This document shows, one piece after another, positions 12,970 through 23,800 of a stretch of 64,000 nucleotides of DNA (within the stretch, counting starts at the first letter, position 1; every line of letters begins with the position of its first letter). Where the stretch lies: NCBI GenBank assembly GCA_963924555.1, contig OZ004581.1, positions 2,170,001 through 2,234,000 on the forward strand. Reading direction: 5' to 3'. The position numbers and the translations under genes were made by a program. The notes under the pieces are model-generated. The model saw only the letters and a list, made by a program, of their open reading frames with translations, was not told the DNA's origin and made no database searches. The DNA comes from Crambe crambe. Taxonomy: Eukaryota; Porifera; Demospongiae; Poecilosclerida; Crambeidae.

Positions 12970-13140
12970 ACTCGGTAATAAAAGTGTGAGACTGAAGTTC
13001 AACTTCACTTGTAGCTAGCTACCCGCTACTTAAGACAGCTAGTTCTTAAGAGCTAGTCTTCAAATCCTATAATCTTTATTATGACTATAGCCTAGCTAAT
13101 AGCTATAGTACTCAGCTGCGACAGATGTAATCCAGTTTCA

Positions 13141-13260
13141 TGGTCCGGACGTCCGACAAGGTAATATGGTGCACGTCACGTCGCGTCAGCGATGGGGGCC
13201 CGGCCGGCCGGCACGGCCCTAATCAATTTAGGATGACGTCATAATTACGGGTCCTTCCAC
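13141..13260 (+). promoter_or_regulatory. CpG-rich promoter of the methyltransferase gene
   Basis: A sharp GC- and CpG-rich island in AT-rich surroundings holds GGCCGGCCGG and a full cAMP-response-like TGACGTCA at 13233-13240. It lies 40-160 bp upstream of the start codon. Confidence 0.55.
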
Positions 13261-13301
13261 AATTATTTTTGTACCATAGTACAGTAGCTACCTGGTGGAA
13301 G

Positions 13302-14036
13302 ATGGAAAGGGCAGGTTTCAGTGAGGCCAAGTGCTATGAAAGTAATTCAACAGTACAGAGAGAAAACGGTTTGAAATTGATAAAACTTTTTGCTCCAATA
13401 AAAGGCAACAAAATTCTCGACTATGGCTGTGGAGTCGGTAACCTCACCAAAATCCTGGCAGACCTTGTTGGGCCTGAAGGGAAAGTAGTAGGGGTGGACC
13501 CTGATGGAGAGCGTCTTCAACTAGCCAGGGAGAAATACTCTGCTAGCAACATTGAGTACATACAAGGAATTCATGAAGATATACCGGGATTTGATTACGA
13601 TGCTGTCTTTTGTAATCATGCTTTACACTATTGCCCTAACAAAGATGCAGTGATCAAGCAATTTGCATCAAAATTGAAGCCAGGTGGAGCCCTTGCCATT
13701 ATAATGTTAGTTGAGGATTTTGTAGAGAAGGAATGTCTACCTGACTTATATGGGAAGAAATTCATTGATATCTACTCGAAGTGGTTTCATTATACTAGTG
13801 CAACTGAATTACAACAGATTATAAGTGCTAATAGTTTTGATATAAAGCACACAGAAGATATCCCGACAGAGTATACGATAAATGGAGTCGATGAGCTGGT
13901 CAATTTTCAGAAGACTAACGTTCGAGGTGACTATGATGATTCAGAGTTTAACACTGATGCCATGAGAAAATACTATGGTGAAGGTGAAATACACTTAAAT
14001 TATGCCTACTTTTTAATTTTAGCCTTTCATAACTAG
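13302..14036 (+). CDS. class I SAM-dependent methyltransferase
   Basis: Single exon, 244 residues from the first in-frame ATG. Motif I is ILDYGCGVGN (residues 38-47, the SAM-binding glycine loop). The acidic end of strand beta2 is VVGVDPD (about 61-67), and DYDAVFCNHALHY (about 97-109) fits motif post-II/III with the later KPGGALAI strand. The domain order is that of small-molecule methyltransferases such as the juvenile-hormone-acid or ubiquinone-type families; the substrate cannot be told from sequence. It would transfer a methyl group from S-adenosylmethionine, probably in the cytosol, since no signal peptide is present. An intron-less gene beside intron-rich neighbours could reflect retroposition or transfer, but the promoter looks local. 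Confidence 0.85.
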   Translation: MERAGFSEAKCYESNSTVQRENGLKLIKLFAPIKGNKILDYGCGVGNLTKILADLVGPEGKVVGVDPDGERLQLAREKYSASNIEYIQGIHEDIPGFDYDAVFCNHALHYCPNKDAVIKQFASKLKPGGALAIIMLVEDFVEKECLPDLYGKKFIDIYSKWFHYTSATELQQIISANSFDIKHTEDIPTEYTINGVDELVNFQKTNVRGDYDDSEFNTDAMRKYYGEGEIHLNYAYFLILAFHN

Positions 14037-15430
14037 CTAACTAGTTCTGAAAAAAAAAGACAAGATTTTTAATGTTGATTTATTTATAATAATCTTTCTA
14101 TTGCCTAGCTTGCACGGTAGCTATATTCAGAGCAATTAAGTTATGCTCCATTATATGCAAGCGCCCTAAGGGTTTCCAGCCACTTTTTCTGACCCCTAGC
14201 TAGCTACTTGGCAGAGTCTAAGAGTCTGAATACCATGCAGGTCCATCGGAAATTGATAGAGGGAAACAGATGATGGTATCTCTAAAGGAAGCTCTCTTTC
14301 TGCTTGCTATTGAAGTCCAACCATAAGGATAACTTTGCACATTTGTGCTTTCCCCACGAAATCTTAAAAGTTAACCACAGTAATTTTCTTTGAAGGCCTT
14401 ATAAGTTCACCTACAGAGGAATCAACTGAAGCATGCACATTAAGAGCTACATTTTGATAGAAACATTATCTTCATAGCTGCAGCCTAGCGCCTAGGTGTA
14501 GCTAGCTAGCTATACGTAGAGCTACATAACAATAAAAAGATTATTTAATAAAACGGGCAGCCTGCTTCCTGTAACTTCCACTAAGCATCGATGTCAGTGT
14601 ACACTTGATTAGCTACTTCGTATGCATACCATTTGGGATATATACATTTGATGCTTCAGTGTGGTCACACAGCATGCTGACAGCTTGCCCCCCCCCCCCC
14701 CCCCCCCCCAATTAAAAAAACAACAACAAAAAAACAAGTCTAAACTTTAGTTTCAGGGCTGGAGAAAGAAAAATCCAAGAGGCCAGGAAGTAGGTGTGTC
14801 CTGTTACATGTTCTGTTATAGAAGTTGTGGAATCATAAATTGTGTTTCATGCTCTCCAGTGACAAAATAAATCTCTTACTATTCCCCTGACCTGACTGCT
14901 TCCTCCAGCCCTGTGCTGTGTTGGGCTAAGCACCTATAGCAGCTTAAGCAAGTCCTAAAAGCTATATAGCTTAGTCTGCTAAACTGATCTTGTTAATTGC
15001 TTCTTGAAGTTTGGAGACTATTATGGTGAAGTGACCACACTGTAGATGCAGTGTGACATGCTGTCCCATACAGTCATGGAATGTAACTATAGCTACATTG
15101 TACTGAGACAGATGTTGCTAGGTGCTACAATTCTTCTGATGTATCGATGACCACACTGTCCCTGCGATGTGACATGGTGCCTCACTCTCATAGTGAACGA
15201 TACAGGTAACTGATGCTCATCTAGCTCTGATTAGTAGACAAACAATGAAATATCAGGGAAGCTGTCCGGCTAGCTGTATGCATGTGACAGCCAATCTACA
15301 TAACTGTATGATTCTATAGTGTTACATTCACTGTAAGGTGACAATTCTAACAACACTATATTAAATAAAGAGAGAGGTAGCTTAAACACCTGTTCTGACA
15401 GGCGGCTGACTACCTAGCAAGTTCCCATAA
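14037..15430. other. intergenic DNA, no gene seen
   Basis: Contains a 22-base C tract (14688-14709), a MITE (14754-14913) and two diverged copies of a short CCACACTGT...TGTGACATG motif near 15034 and 15150. No coding region is supported. Confidence 0.6.
14754..14913. mobile_element. MITE, about 160 bp
   Basis: Terminal inverted repeats CAGGGCTGGAG and CTCCAGCCCTG enclose non-coding DNA. Confidence 0.6.
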
Positions 15431-15433
15431 GAG

Positions 15434-15442
15434 TATAAAAGG
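15434..15442 (+). promoter_or_regulatory. TATA box of the Death-PNP gene
   Basis: TATAAAAGG lies 47 bp before the start codon at 15489, a normal TATA-to-ATG distance for a short leader. Confidence 0.6.
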
Positions 15443-15488
15443 CAATGAGGCTAACAGTTGGAAGATCAGCGTCACAGCAAGGAGCAAC

Positions 15489-17450
15489 ATGGGTCCGTCA
15501 CTCATCACTCTGGTGTTGTGTGCCTGTATCATTCCATCTCAAGTGTTCTCTTTTCATGGAGGTATATAATAATGGATAAAGTTTATAACAATAGCTACTG
15601 TGCATGTGTAAAAATTTTTGTGGGATAGCTAGCTAGCTAAATTTCATGGTTTTGTATAGAGTGCAATTTAAAAATGCCACAAATTGAGCATACGTAGATC
15701 TTCATAATTAATCTTTAGCTACATGGAAATTGTAAGTTTCTTTGAGATATTGTAAGCATGCATGCATGCATGTATTTATTCACAGATATGAGTGAACATG
15801 TCCGTAGAATCAGTCGACACTTGAGAGCTATGCCAAATAGAGACTTGATCAAAGTTGGAACATCACTGGGATTGAGTACTTCGAGGCTGCGTAGGATGGC
15901 TCCTTTTCCTCCAGATGTTGTGGTCTCAGCATGGCTGAACCAGGAGGATGACACAGTCGAAACGAGTGGTCTACCCACACTGCAGAGTTTGGTGACAGCA
16001 CTTCGCCAGTATGGCCAAGAGGACATTGCCAACAAAATAGTTGAAGGTCAGCTGATGAACTCGTTGTACACACCATTGGAAGCACCCTTGCCAAGATCAT
16101 GCAACTTTATGGGACCTTGAAACCCTAGGGTGTTAGCTATTTCTTATTCTTTGTTCACTTCATAGCTATAATGAAGTTGGTTTTCCTCCCTCTTAAGAGC
16201 TATTATTTCAGACAGAAAGGAAATCTTTTCTGATCCCCTCACCTACTATTTTTCTGATCCCTTCTCTTCTAGCAAGCTATATCTCCTATTGCTAATAGCA
16301 ACAGCTACTTCTACGTATACACAGACCTAGATAGCTGATCCTACCTTTTTTAAAATTCCTTTTACAGAATTCCAAAATGATGCTTCTTTGCCGTTGGCAG
16401 TGGAGGAGACTGTGGTAGTGCCACCTAACTTCAGCCAAATCAGTAAGCAATAGCTAACTACAGCAGAGTCTGCATAAGGATATAAAAATGCTCTGCTCTT
16501 TTTAATATTTTTTATGTAACTTTGGTGCTGCTACATACGTACGTATTACGTACAAAATCACAGTTGGAACACCTGTATATGGTTATAATTATATGAGAAG
16601 TCTCCTTGCCAGACATAAACCAAAACAGCCAAGCGAATTGGGAATGTCAGCAGCTGCTGTAAGAAAATTCATCAGAGACATCAAGCTCATAATCCATGTG
16701 ATTAATCCGAGGGAAATAATAGCCGCTACAACTTACATCACTGCACCTAATTCAGACAAAGGGAATACGGTGCGAGTTGGAAAATTTCTCATTGGCACGT
16801 TTGCGGGGCAGAAGGTAGCTGTGGTCCAGACCCGTATGGGGGGCTACGCTGGTATCGATATGGAAATGGCGCTGAAGACCTTCATAAATGCTCGTTATAT
16901 TTTCGGAGTGGGCATTTGTTATGCCTTCAAACGCAGAAAGTACAAGTACGCTGATGTCCTCGTATCTGATAAAATTGCCGATTTCCGGAATTATAAATTT
17001 GATGGCGATACTATTATAAATAGAGGTGAAGTTGTGGCTATAAGCCCAAAGCTTAATAATATCTTTTGCAAGCAGACCGATTATTGGAATAATTTCCATG
17101 TGGCCACTAATCCAACTCGCTTTGCAAGAGCTACATCAGGTTTGATGGCATCGATGGCTATTCTTGTTAGCAGTGAAGTAGAGAAGAAGAAGATACAAGA
17201 TGCTGTGCCGGAAGCCAAAGGAGGAGAGATGGAAGGTTTTGAACTATTGCGAGTCAAAAATAAATCAGATAACAAAGTCCAAGGAGTAATAATAATCAAA
17301 GGAGTCGTTGACTATGGGGACGAATTGAAAGGTGATGATTGGCAGTTAACTGCTGCCTTGGCTGCTTTCGATTTCACAAAGACGATGCTTACTGATAAAG
17401 CTGACCTATTTGAGTCAATGTTAAAAGGTATTTATAAGCGATATTCATAG
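15489..17450 (+). CDS. Death-domain plus nucleoside phosphorylase (PNP/MTAN-like) protein with apparent signal peptide
   Basis: Exons 15489-15561, 15786-16046, 16368-16442 and 16564-17450, all joined in phase 1, give 431 residues. Exon 1 encodes MGPSLITLVLCACIIPSQVF, a textbook signal peptide. Exon 2 is a Death domain (LIKVGTSLGLS, then SAWLNQEDD and LVTALRQYGQEDIANKI). Exon 3 is a linker. Exon 4 is a PNP_UDP_1-type fold: QKVAVVQTRMGGYAG near the phosphate loop, GGEMEGFELL for the ribose-binding Glu, and VDYGD with the usual catalytic Asp. Such folds cleave or phosphorolyse nucleosides or nucleotides. A donor at 17428 (AAAG|GTATTT) allows splicing to 17910-17989 instead of reading to the stop. 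The minus-strand paralogue (49672-53462) starts without a signal peptide, so exon 1 here is a real oddity or an unrelated upstream exon. Confidence 0.8.
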
Positions 17451-17734
17451 GATAGGCACTCAATATACCTAGCTATAATAATGTGATAGTACTTGAGAAA
17501 AGGGGTCGCAAAACATTAAAAGCTGTTAAACGCTTGTAAAGTTTATAAGCTACATTTAAAAATCATGTAAATCTCCTGATTAAAAGAGCTTTAGAATGAT
17601 ACCAATAACTCCATTTTGAATTTTTGCTCCATAAGACCCCTTTTCTCAAGTACTATCACATATTGTTATGCTGCTATGACCTTCACTACGTGCTTCAGAG
17701 ATAGTTTTGGCCTGATATTCATAATTCAATACAT

Positions 17735-17866
17735 ACAGTGGAACCTCCAATAACCTTTCTATATAGGACATATCTGCATGTCCTTTGTAATTATTATGTA
17801 ATTATTATATTCTCACTAATACAAAAAAATAATCTCCAAAAGAATCTTTTTGAAGGTTCCACTGTA
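17735..17866. mobile_element. MITE, about 130 bp
   Basis: Inverted ends TACAGTGGAACCT / AGGTTCCACTGTA. Related ends recur across the window (28548, 28845, 57470 and 58655 regions). Confidence 0.6.
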
Positions 17867-17909
17867 ACATATTAGTTGTAATTTTTTTGATATTATTTTT
17901 ATTCTCAAG

Positions 17910-17989
17910 CACCAAACCCAAAGGTCATGATCAGTGGTAAGGCCACTGAATATAATTATATAGAAGATCTAAAGGAAGGGATGGAATGA
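17910..17989 (+). other. candidate alternative last exon of the Death-PNP gene
   Basis: A T-rich tract and acceptor CTCAAG precede a frame that is open in phase 1: APNPKVMISGKATEYNYIED, then LKEGME and TGA. It would replace the last seven residues (GIYKRYS) of the read-through form. Confidence 0.4.
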
Positions 17990-19006
17990 CTCCTTGAACA
18001 ATAACTATTACTATTGTAGCTGTTAGTAACGTTTTGTATTTGGTAGCTACGTAGCTATAACTGATGGACTATACTTTATCATGTGGACATGCCTGTTTAA
18101 CCTACATAGCTAGATAGTCATTATAAGTGATTATCATGAGAATCCTGCACCACATCCTGCATGCACACTTGCTAATAATTGTAGTAATAATTTAAATTGC
18201 GAGTAAGCATGACTGTAGCCAATTTCTTTCATAATAATAGCTAAAATAAAGCAACCCGTAAATTATGTAGCTATCTGGGCTTCATACTATTATTATTTTC
18301 ATGCACATAAAAGTATTTTAACTGAATTATACTAAAAGTAATAATTATATTAGAGGGAGTATCAGATTCCTCACAGCTAATACGTATCTCTATACTTTAT
18401 AGTTACAATAGTATCTTCCCATAGGCAAAGCGTGAGATAAATGCGTAAGTTAGACAATGAAACCAAGGGATATAAGTTATTTTGACGTGTTGGGTGATGG
18501 CCCCTCCACTCATAATCACAACTGCAGTTGATCTGTAATGCTCAATTCTTGACTCTCAGTCATGGTTACATGATGTGATTATACTGAATAGGTAAAAAAA
18601 ATTATAGCTAGCTAACTTCCTAAAGAAAAATGGAACAGAACACACCTTATCATTTTGGATAGTAATGGCCATGGGTCCTTATGTAATCAACCCCTCTTCT
18701 AGAAAACTGTTTCTCAACTAGGAATAGAGAGATATAGATCATCAAGTGCAGATATAGTTTGTATTAGCATAGAGGATACTGACCAATGGCACCTGATCTT
18801 TTCAGAGAGTACAGCCATGGGTCCTTAAAAACCCTCCTCTAGGAATCAAAGTTTCTTAACTATAGGAATAGGATTGATCATAGTTTGTACTAACATAGAG
18901 GACTATTGGAACAGAATGTACCTGAAAAACAACATCAAGTGCAGATATAGTTTGTAGCTACTAGATCTACCATAGAGGATACTGGTAACCATTGGAACAG
19001 AACACA

Positions 19007-19428
19007 GTCTGGAGTCACCAGCCCAGCTTTTCTTCTTTTTTGGAGGGAGGGGGAAGAAAAGTGGTCTGAGAGCTCTAGACACCTGTGCACTTTATCAAAA
19101 ATTTAATGCTGTTTTTCCAAAGCCAGTGTGAACATATCGCCCTTGAAAATCGCTGATACAACTTCCAGCTGTTCAGGCTTCCATGTATTCCTAGCTCTTT
19201 AAACACAGCTCTCAGTACGTGTGACTTATCCATAGTTCTAGCTCTCAGTCTGCCAATGTGGAATGAATTGTGGGTGTGTCTTGCCAACATTATACTACTT
19301 CACGTGACTGAATAAAGCAATCTGATTGGCACACAGCTATAGCTGCATGTGGGTGTCACAAGTAGTTGATGCTAGAGCTCCCAGACCACATTTTCCCCCT
19401 CCACCCAAAAGCTGGGCTGGCACACACA
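19007..19428. mobile_element. MITE family member 1 (about 420 bp)
   Basis: Ends AGTCTGGAGTCACC and inverted GGGCTGG...CACAC match, less well kept, those of 20851-21332. The interiors share TTCACGTGACTGAATA and ACACAGCTATAGCTGC. Confidence 0.55.
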
Positions 19429-19594
19429 TCTATCATTTTGGACAACCCCTCTTCTAGAAAACAATGTTTCTCAAGTTCTAGGGATATGGATCTCAATTGC
19501 AGATATAGCAGTGAGGACGCTGGTGACCGATGCCGATGGAACAGAACACACCTTGCTTTTCAAGTGCAGATATAGTTTGTACTATAGTGACCAT

Positions 19595-19896
19595 TGCATA
19601 GGCGTAGGAACCAGGGGGGCTGAGGGGGCTATAGCTCCCCCAATATTTCTAGCTAATCAGTACAGTTAGCTATACAATACTTCGGAAATATTAATTTTTA
19701 TGATGGTGCAAATAAAAAATCTAGCCTCAAAGAAGTAGTTGAAATTTTGCTTCATGCTCCACGTGGGAAGAGGTACATCCTCCTCCCGCACCCCCCCCCC
19801 CCCCCCCCCCCCTTGCCGTGGCCTAACAGCCATGCAGTCCACTATAAAGTTCAAAATCTAGCCCCCCCAAAGTTAAATTGCTTCCTACGCCTATGC
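19595..19896. mobile_element. MITE, about 300 bp, perfect 15-bp inverted ends
   Basis: GCATAGGCGTAGGAA / TTCCTACGCCTATGC. The flanking ACCATT and GCGGCCATGGG restore the surrounding tandem repeat. A C22 tract lies inside at 19791-19812. Confidence 0.75.
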
Positions 19897-20005
19897 ATTG
19901 CGGCCATGGGTCCGAAATATATTAGTAGGTGTGGCCAACGAGCAGTCCAGCCATGACATGACTAATACTAGCTAGCACTTAATAGCTATCACTTTACCAG
20001 CTAAC

Positions 20006-20866
20006 ATGAGTGAAAGAACCGCAGCATCTCCCGAGTTACAAGTGTTTCGTAAATTGAATGGCTCCATCAAAGACAGCATAGCCCATGGTATGTCTACCAT
20101 CGCGACCAATGCAGTCGCCAAATTCCTTATCGAACCGGAGCAGAAGAGTGCAATTAATGGTCGGCCTGATGGATATTCGAAAGCTGACGAGTTTCTTGGA
20201 ATATTAGACCCTTTGATTAAACAAAATCCTGAAGTGCTGACAACATTCACAGATGAAGTATTGGATGATCTATACTATGGAGATCTAATTGCTATGATAA
20301 GTAAGAGAAGAATGAAAGATCTGAGTAGCTAGCTTTCACCAGTTAGCCAACCATATTAGCTACTTCCAAAGGTATTAAGTAGGCATAACTGTATATTATA
20401 TTGTATATTGCAGAAAGAGAAGTGAGGATGATGAAGGAAAAGACTCCTCAGGTGCTCTAGCTTACAAGGGATAGTGACATGCAGTGCTATGTAGCTAGCT
20501 AAAATGAAACTAGCTGGCATGTGAGTCTATCTAGAAATTTGATTTGGGGGGATCTAAAAATTTTTGGTGGGGATCGAGCTATACAGACACTTGCATGCTT
20601 TATTGAAATTGATTTGTAATGGAGCCCCCCCCCCCCCCCCCCCCCCTCACCCATAGATAGAACCCTGACAACCGTGCACGCGTGACAATCATAGGAAACT
20701 GTAATGCTGCACTTAGAAAAGCCAAGCACTTACAATGATTCTGGTATGCTGACAGTCACTCCTCTCAATAGTTGCAACTACTGGAACCCGTTTGTAGACT
20801 TATTCATGTTTCTACTGTCACCAGCATGAATGTTTCCCATATTGAGTAGTAGTCTGGCGTCGCTTC

Positions 20867-20897
<31 letters not shown>

Positions 20898-23800
20898 GGG
20901 AGCTCTAGCATAAACTACTTGTGACGCCCGCATGCTCTCTCAAAAAAAAATTAAATTGCAATATACATGCGTGTTGAATAATTTTCCGAAGCCAGTCGGT
21001 AGAATTGTGAACACATCGCCCTTGAAAATCGCTGATACAACTTCCAGCCATTCAGGCTTCAGCCCAGGTATTCCTAGCTCTTTAAACACAGCTCTTGGTT
21101 ACTTCTCCATAGCTCTAGCTCTGCTAACCTGGAATAAATCGTGGGTGTGTCTCGCCAACATTAATACTACTTCACGTGACTGAATAGAGCAATCTGATTG
21201 GGACACAGCTATAGCTGCGTGCGCGGGCGACACAAGTAGTTGATGCTAGAGCCACTAGACCACTTTTATTCCCCGTCCCCCCCCCAAAAAAAAAAAAAAA
21301 AAGAAGAAAAGCTGGACTGGCGACACCAGACTAATAATTGATAGTCAAGAAAAGGACAGGAGCGAAAGGTTCTTTGGTAGTCTTGGAAATGATGATTCTG
21401 TTCACATGTGCTCAGCTCTGGCTCATTCAGCGCACTGTATTCTAGTGCAAATATGTAATAGTGAACTGGCAGTGAATTTGAAATATTTTTGCCTCACGGT
21501 ACATTTAGTACATAATTTTAACTGCAGTTGCTATTAACAATACAAGCAAGTACCTATATTATGAGGTGTGGATAATCACAGGGATCACAGGGAAGGTTCC
21601 ATTGGGAATATGTAAAGTTATGTGATTGACTAATTCATTGATAATAGATTAAACTTGGTACGAAGGAAAGGTCCCGAAATATCGAAGGTAATTTATAATA
21701 GCAGCTAGTTTATTATTGTTGTGTTTCTTAAGGGAGGAATGTGTGTGCGTGCATGCATGCATGCATGCATGTATGCGTGTGTGAAGATTTAAGAGTATTA
21801 ATTTTTACATAGGTCACTCTGATAACCTTTAAAAAAAACAGGTGTTTATTATGTGGTGAGCCTGAGTAAACTCCAAATTGTAATATTATCTCATTATTGA
21901 GTGCTGGTTTACAGATACTGCCCATGACAGTGCTTATGATAAGAAATTGATATTGACCAGACATGATGTCCCCACAAAGTATAGTTTATCCTAATATTTA
22001 ACTGGACATTGGCATCAGTGTGCATTTTGACCAGTACTTTTGTCCTGACAAATAAATAATGACCAGACATGATGTAATTAAGGCTTTATCAAATGCACCA
22101 TAATTCTGTGTGGAATCAAAGGGAAGCCACCAGTTGTAATTCTAGTACATTGTGGCTACTTCAAAGGCCAGACAGTTGATATGAAGTGGCTACTATTATA
22201 ACATGTCCAATTGAATTTTATGGTTTGTGATAGTACATCTCTATACAACAACAGTTTCCTGGAATGTATTAGGCCTGCCTGTCTAGACACTTCTATATCA
22301 GCCCTGGAAATTTATTGATGGTGCCTAAGTGTTGAGAAATATTGAAAAAAAAATTTTTTTAACAAGAGAAATAACTATAGGCCTATCAAAAAACACAATT
22401 TACACAGAAATCTTTCAGTCCAATGCAGAATACAGTCTCAGCTACTTCTATATTTAATAAAGAAGGTGATATCACCGGCAGCTTCTCAACATCAATATCG
22501 ATGATACTGTCCATTTAGCCAGCTAGCTAGTAGTCTGGCGGCGCAGCCCCGAGCATGAATTACTAGCTAGCTAGTAACCAAAATCTTTACAGAGGTCATT
22601 GAGTTGCCTAGATACAGCTAGTCACATAGCTACCTAGTACTTTCTAGACATGCAGCTGTAGACGTGTAGCTGTAGCTATGTAAACATTTACCAGCCAGCT
22701 GTAAAATAGTTATAGCAAGCCTTTACCTCATCATCCTTAGTTTTGTTGAGTTGTTAGTTATCAACTAGGGCAATGTACAACATTTGAGTCACAGCGAGCG
22801 AGCAAGTATTCCTATAGGTGTTTGTGCTGATAGCTATTCATTTCTGCTTTCAGAAGATTTTGATGTGAGTTTTATATGTAAGTGGCAGGCAGCTGCATGC
22901 ATAGAAAACTGTAATGCTTACCTCAAAGCACTTAGATAAGCCTAGTGCTTACAAGCCACTTAGATAACTATTAAGCCTTGAGCCTGCTGCCCAAAAGGCT
23001 GTAGAAATGTTGAGCTGATAGTTATTTATCAATATAATTTTTGTTATGCCAGGGATGGAGAAAATAGGGGGGCAGGGCCCCCCCCCCCCCCCCCCCCCCC
23101 CCCCGTTATTCTCTATCCCTGTATGCTGAATCTACAACTGGACATAACCAGTTACACCATTAAGAACGTATGGCCGGGATGAAATCTTTGCTTCAATAGC
23201 TAAATTGATATGTTGGATCACAACCAAGCCTGGTAGGCAATGTAGTGTGAGACTAAAGTCTTCTACTTCTAGATATGCCTATAGCTATAGCTGAACTAGG
23301 CTAGCTTTTGTTCTAAATAATGCACACCCACACTTATCATTCAACGTTTGTACGCTGTCCATAGCTAGCTAGGCTGACTTTTTCTGACCTGAGAAGAAAG
23401 CGAACGTGATCGAGAGTTATGGCAACCACATTTGCTACACATGCGCATTAAGTTTTAATGGTATAGTCGACTGTAAAATACAGGATAAGCAGTCATAGCA
23501 GCTAAGACATACTGTTTTCTGAGAAAATCCAACTTCATTTTATATTACTCATATAGAGGGTCATAGGTCATCCGCACTACCATGCTCTCTGATAAGAATT
23601 AAAATACCATATATACAGGGCCGCCGGAACCGCTCCGGCTGGTCAGGCAAAAACTGGACCACTCATCGATCAAACAACATTGGTAATGGTTGTCAATATT
23701 TTTAAAATTGCCCACGTGTTAACCGTTAATATAGTGGGTGTAGTTATGAAGTGGGCGTGGTCAGTAAAAATTTTCCGCGCACTTACGCACACATATTTAG

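Larger units (their letters stand above)
1..12970 (+). repeat. tandem segmental array of three Delta-like genes
   Basis: Matching exon-2 ends at 280, 5439 and 9915 give spacings of about 5.16 and 4.48 kb. Smaller units (tail exon plus its downstream DNA) are duplicated inside each segment, so the array is nested. Confidence 0.85.
18628..19930. repeat. degenerate tandem repeat broken up by two MITEs
   Basis: Diverged units of roughly 130-150 bp share GGAACAGAACACACC, GCCATGGGTCC, AACCCCTCTTCTAG and GTGCAGATATAGTTTGT. The array is split by the elements at 19007-19428 and 19595-19896. No gene is seen. Confidence 0.6.

Noticed and set aside
15835-16100. Minus-strand frames opposite the Death exon
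   Set aside because: Shadow frames; the Death domain and both splice sites are on the plus strand.
16752-17299. Antisense frames opposite the PNP exon
   Set aside because: The sense frame carries all family motifs; antisense has none.
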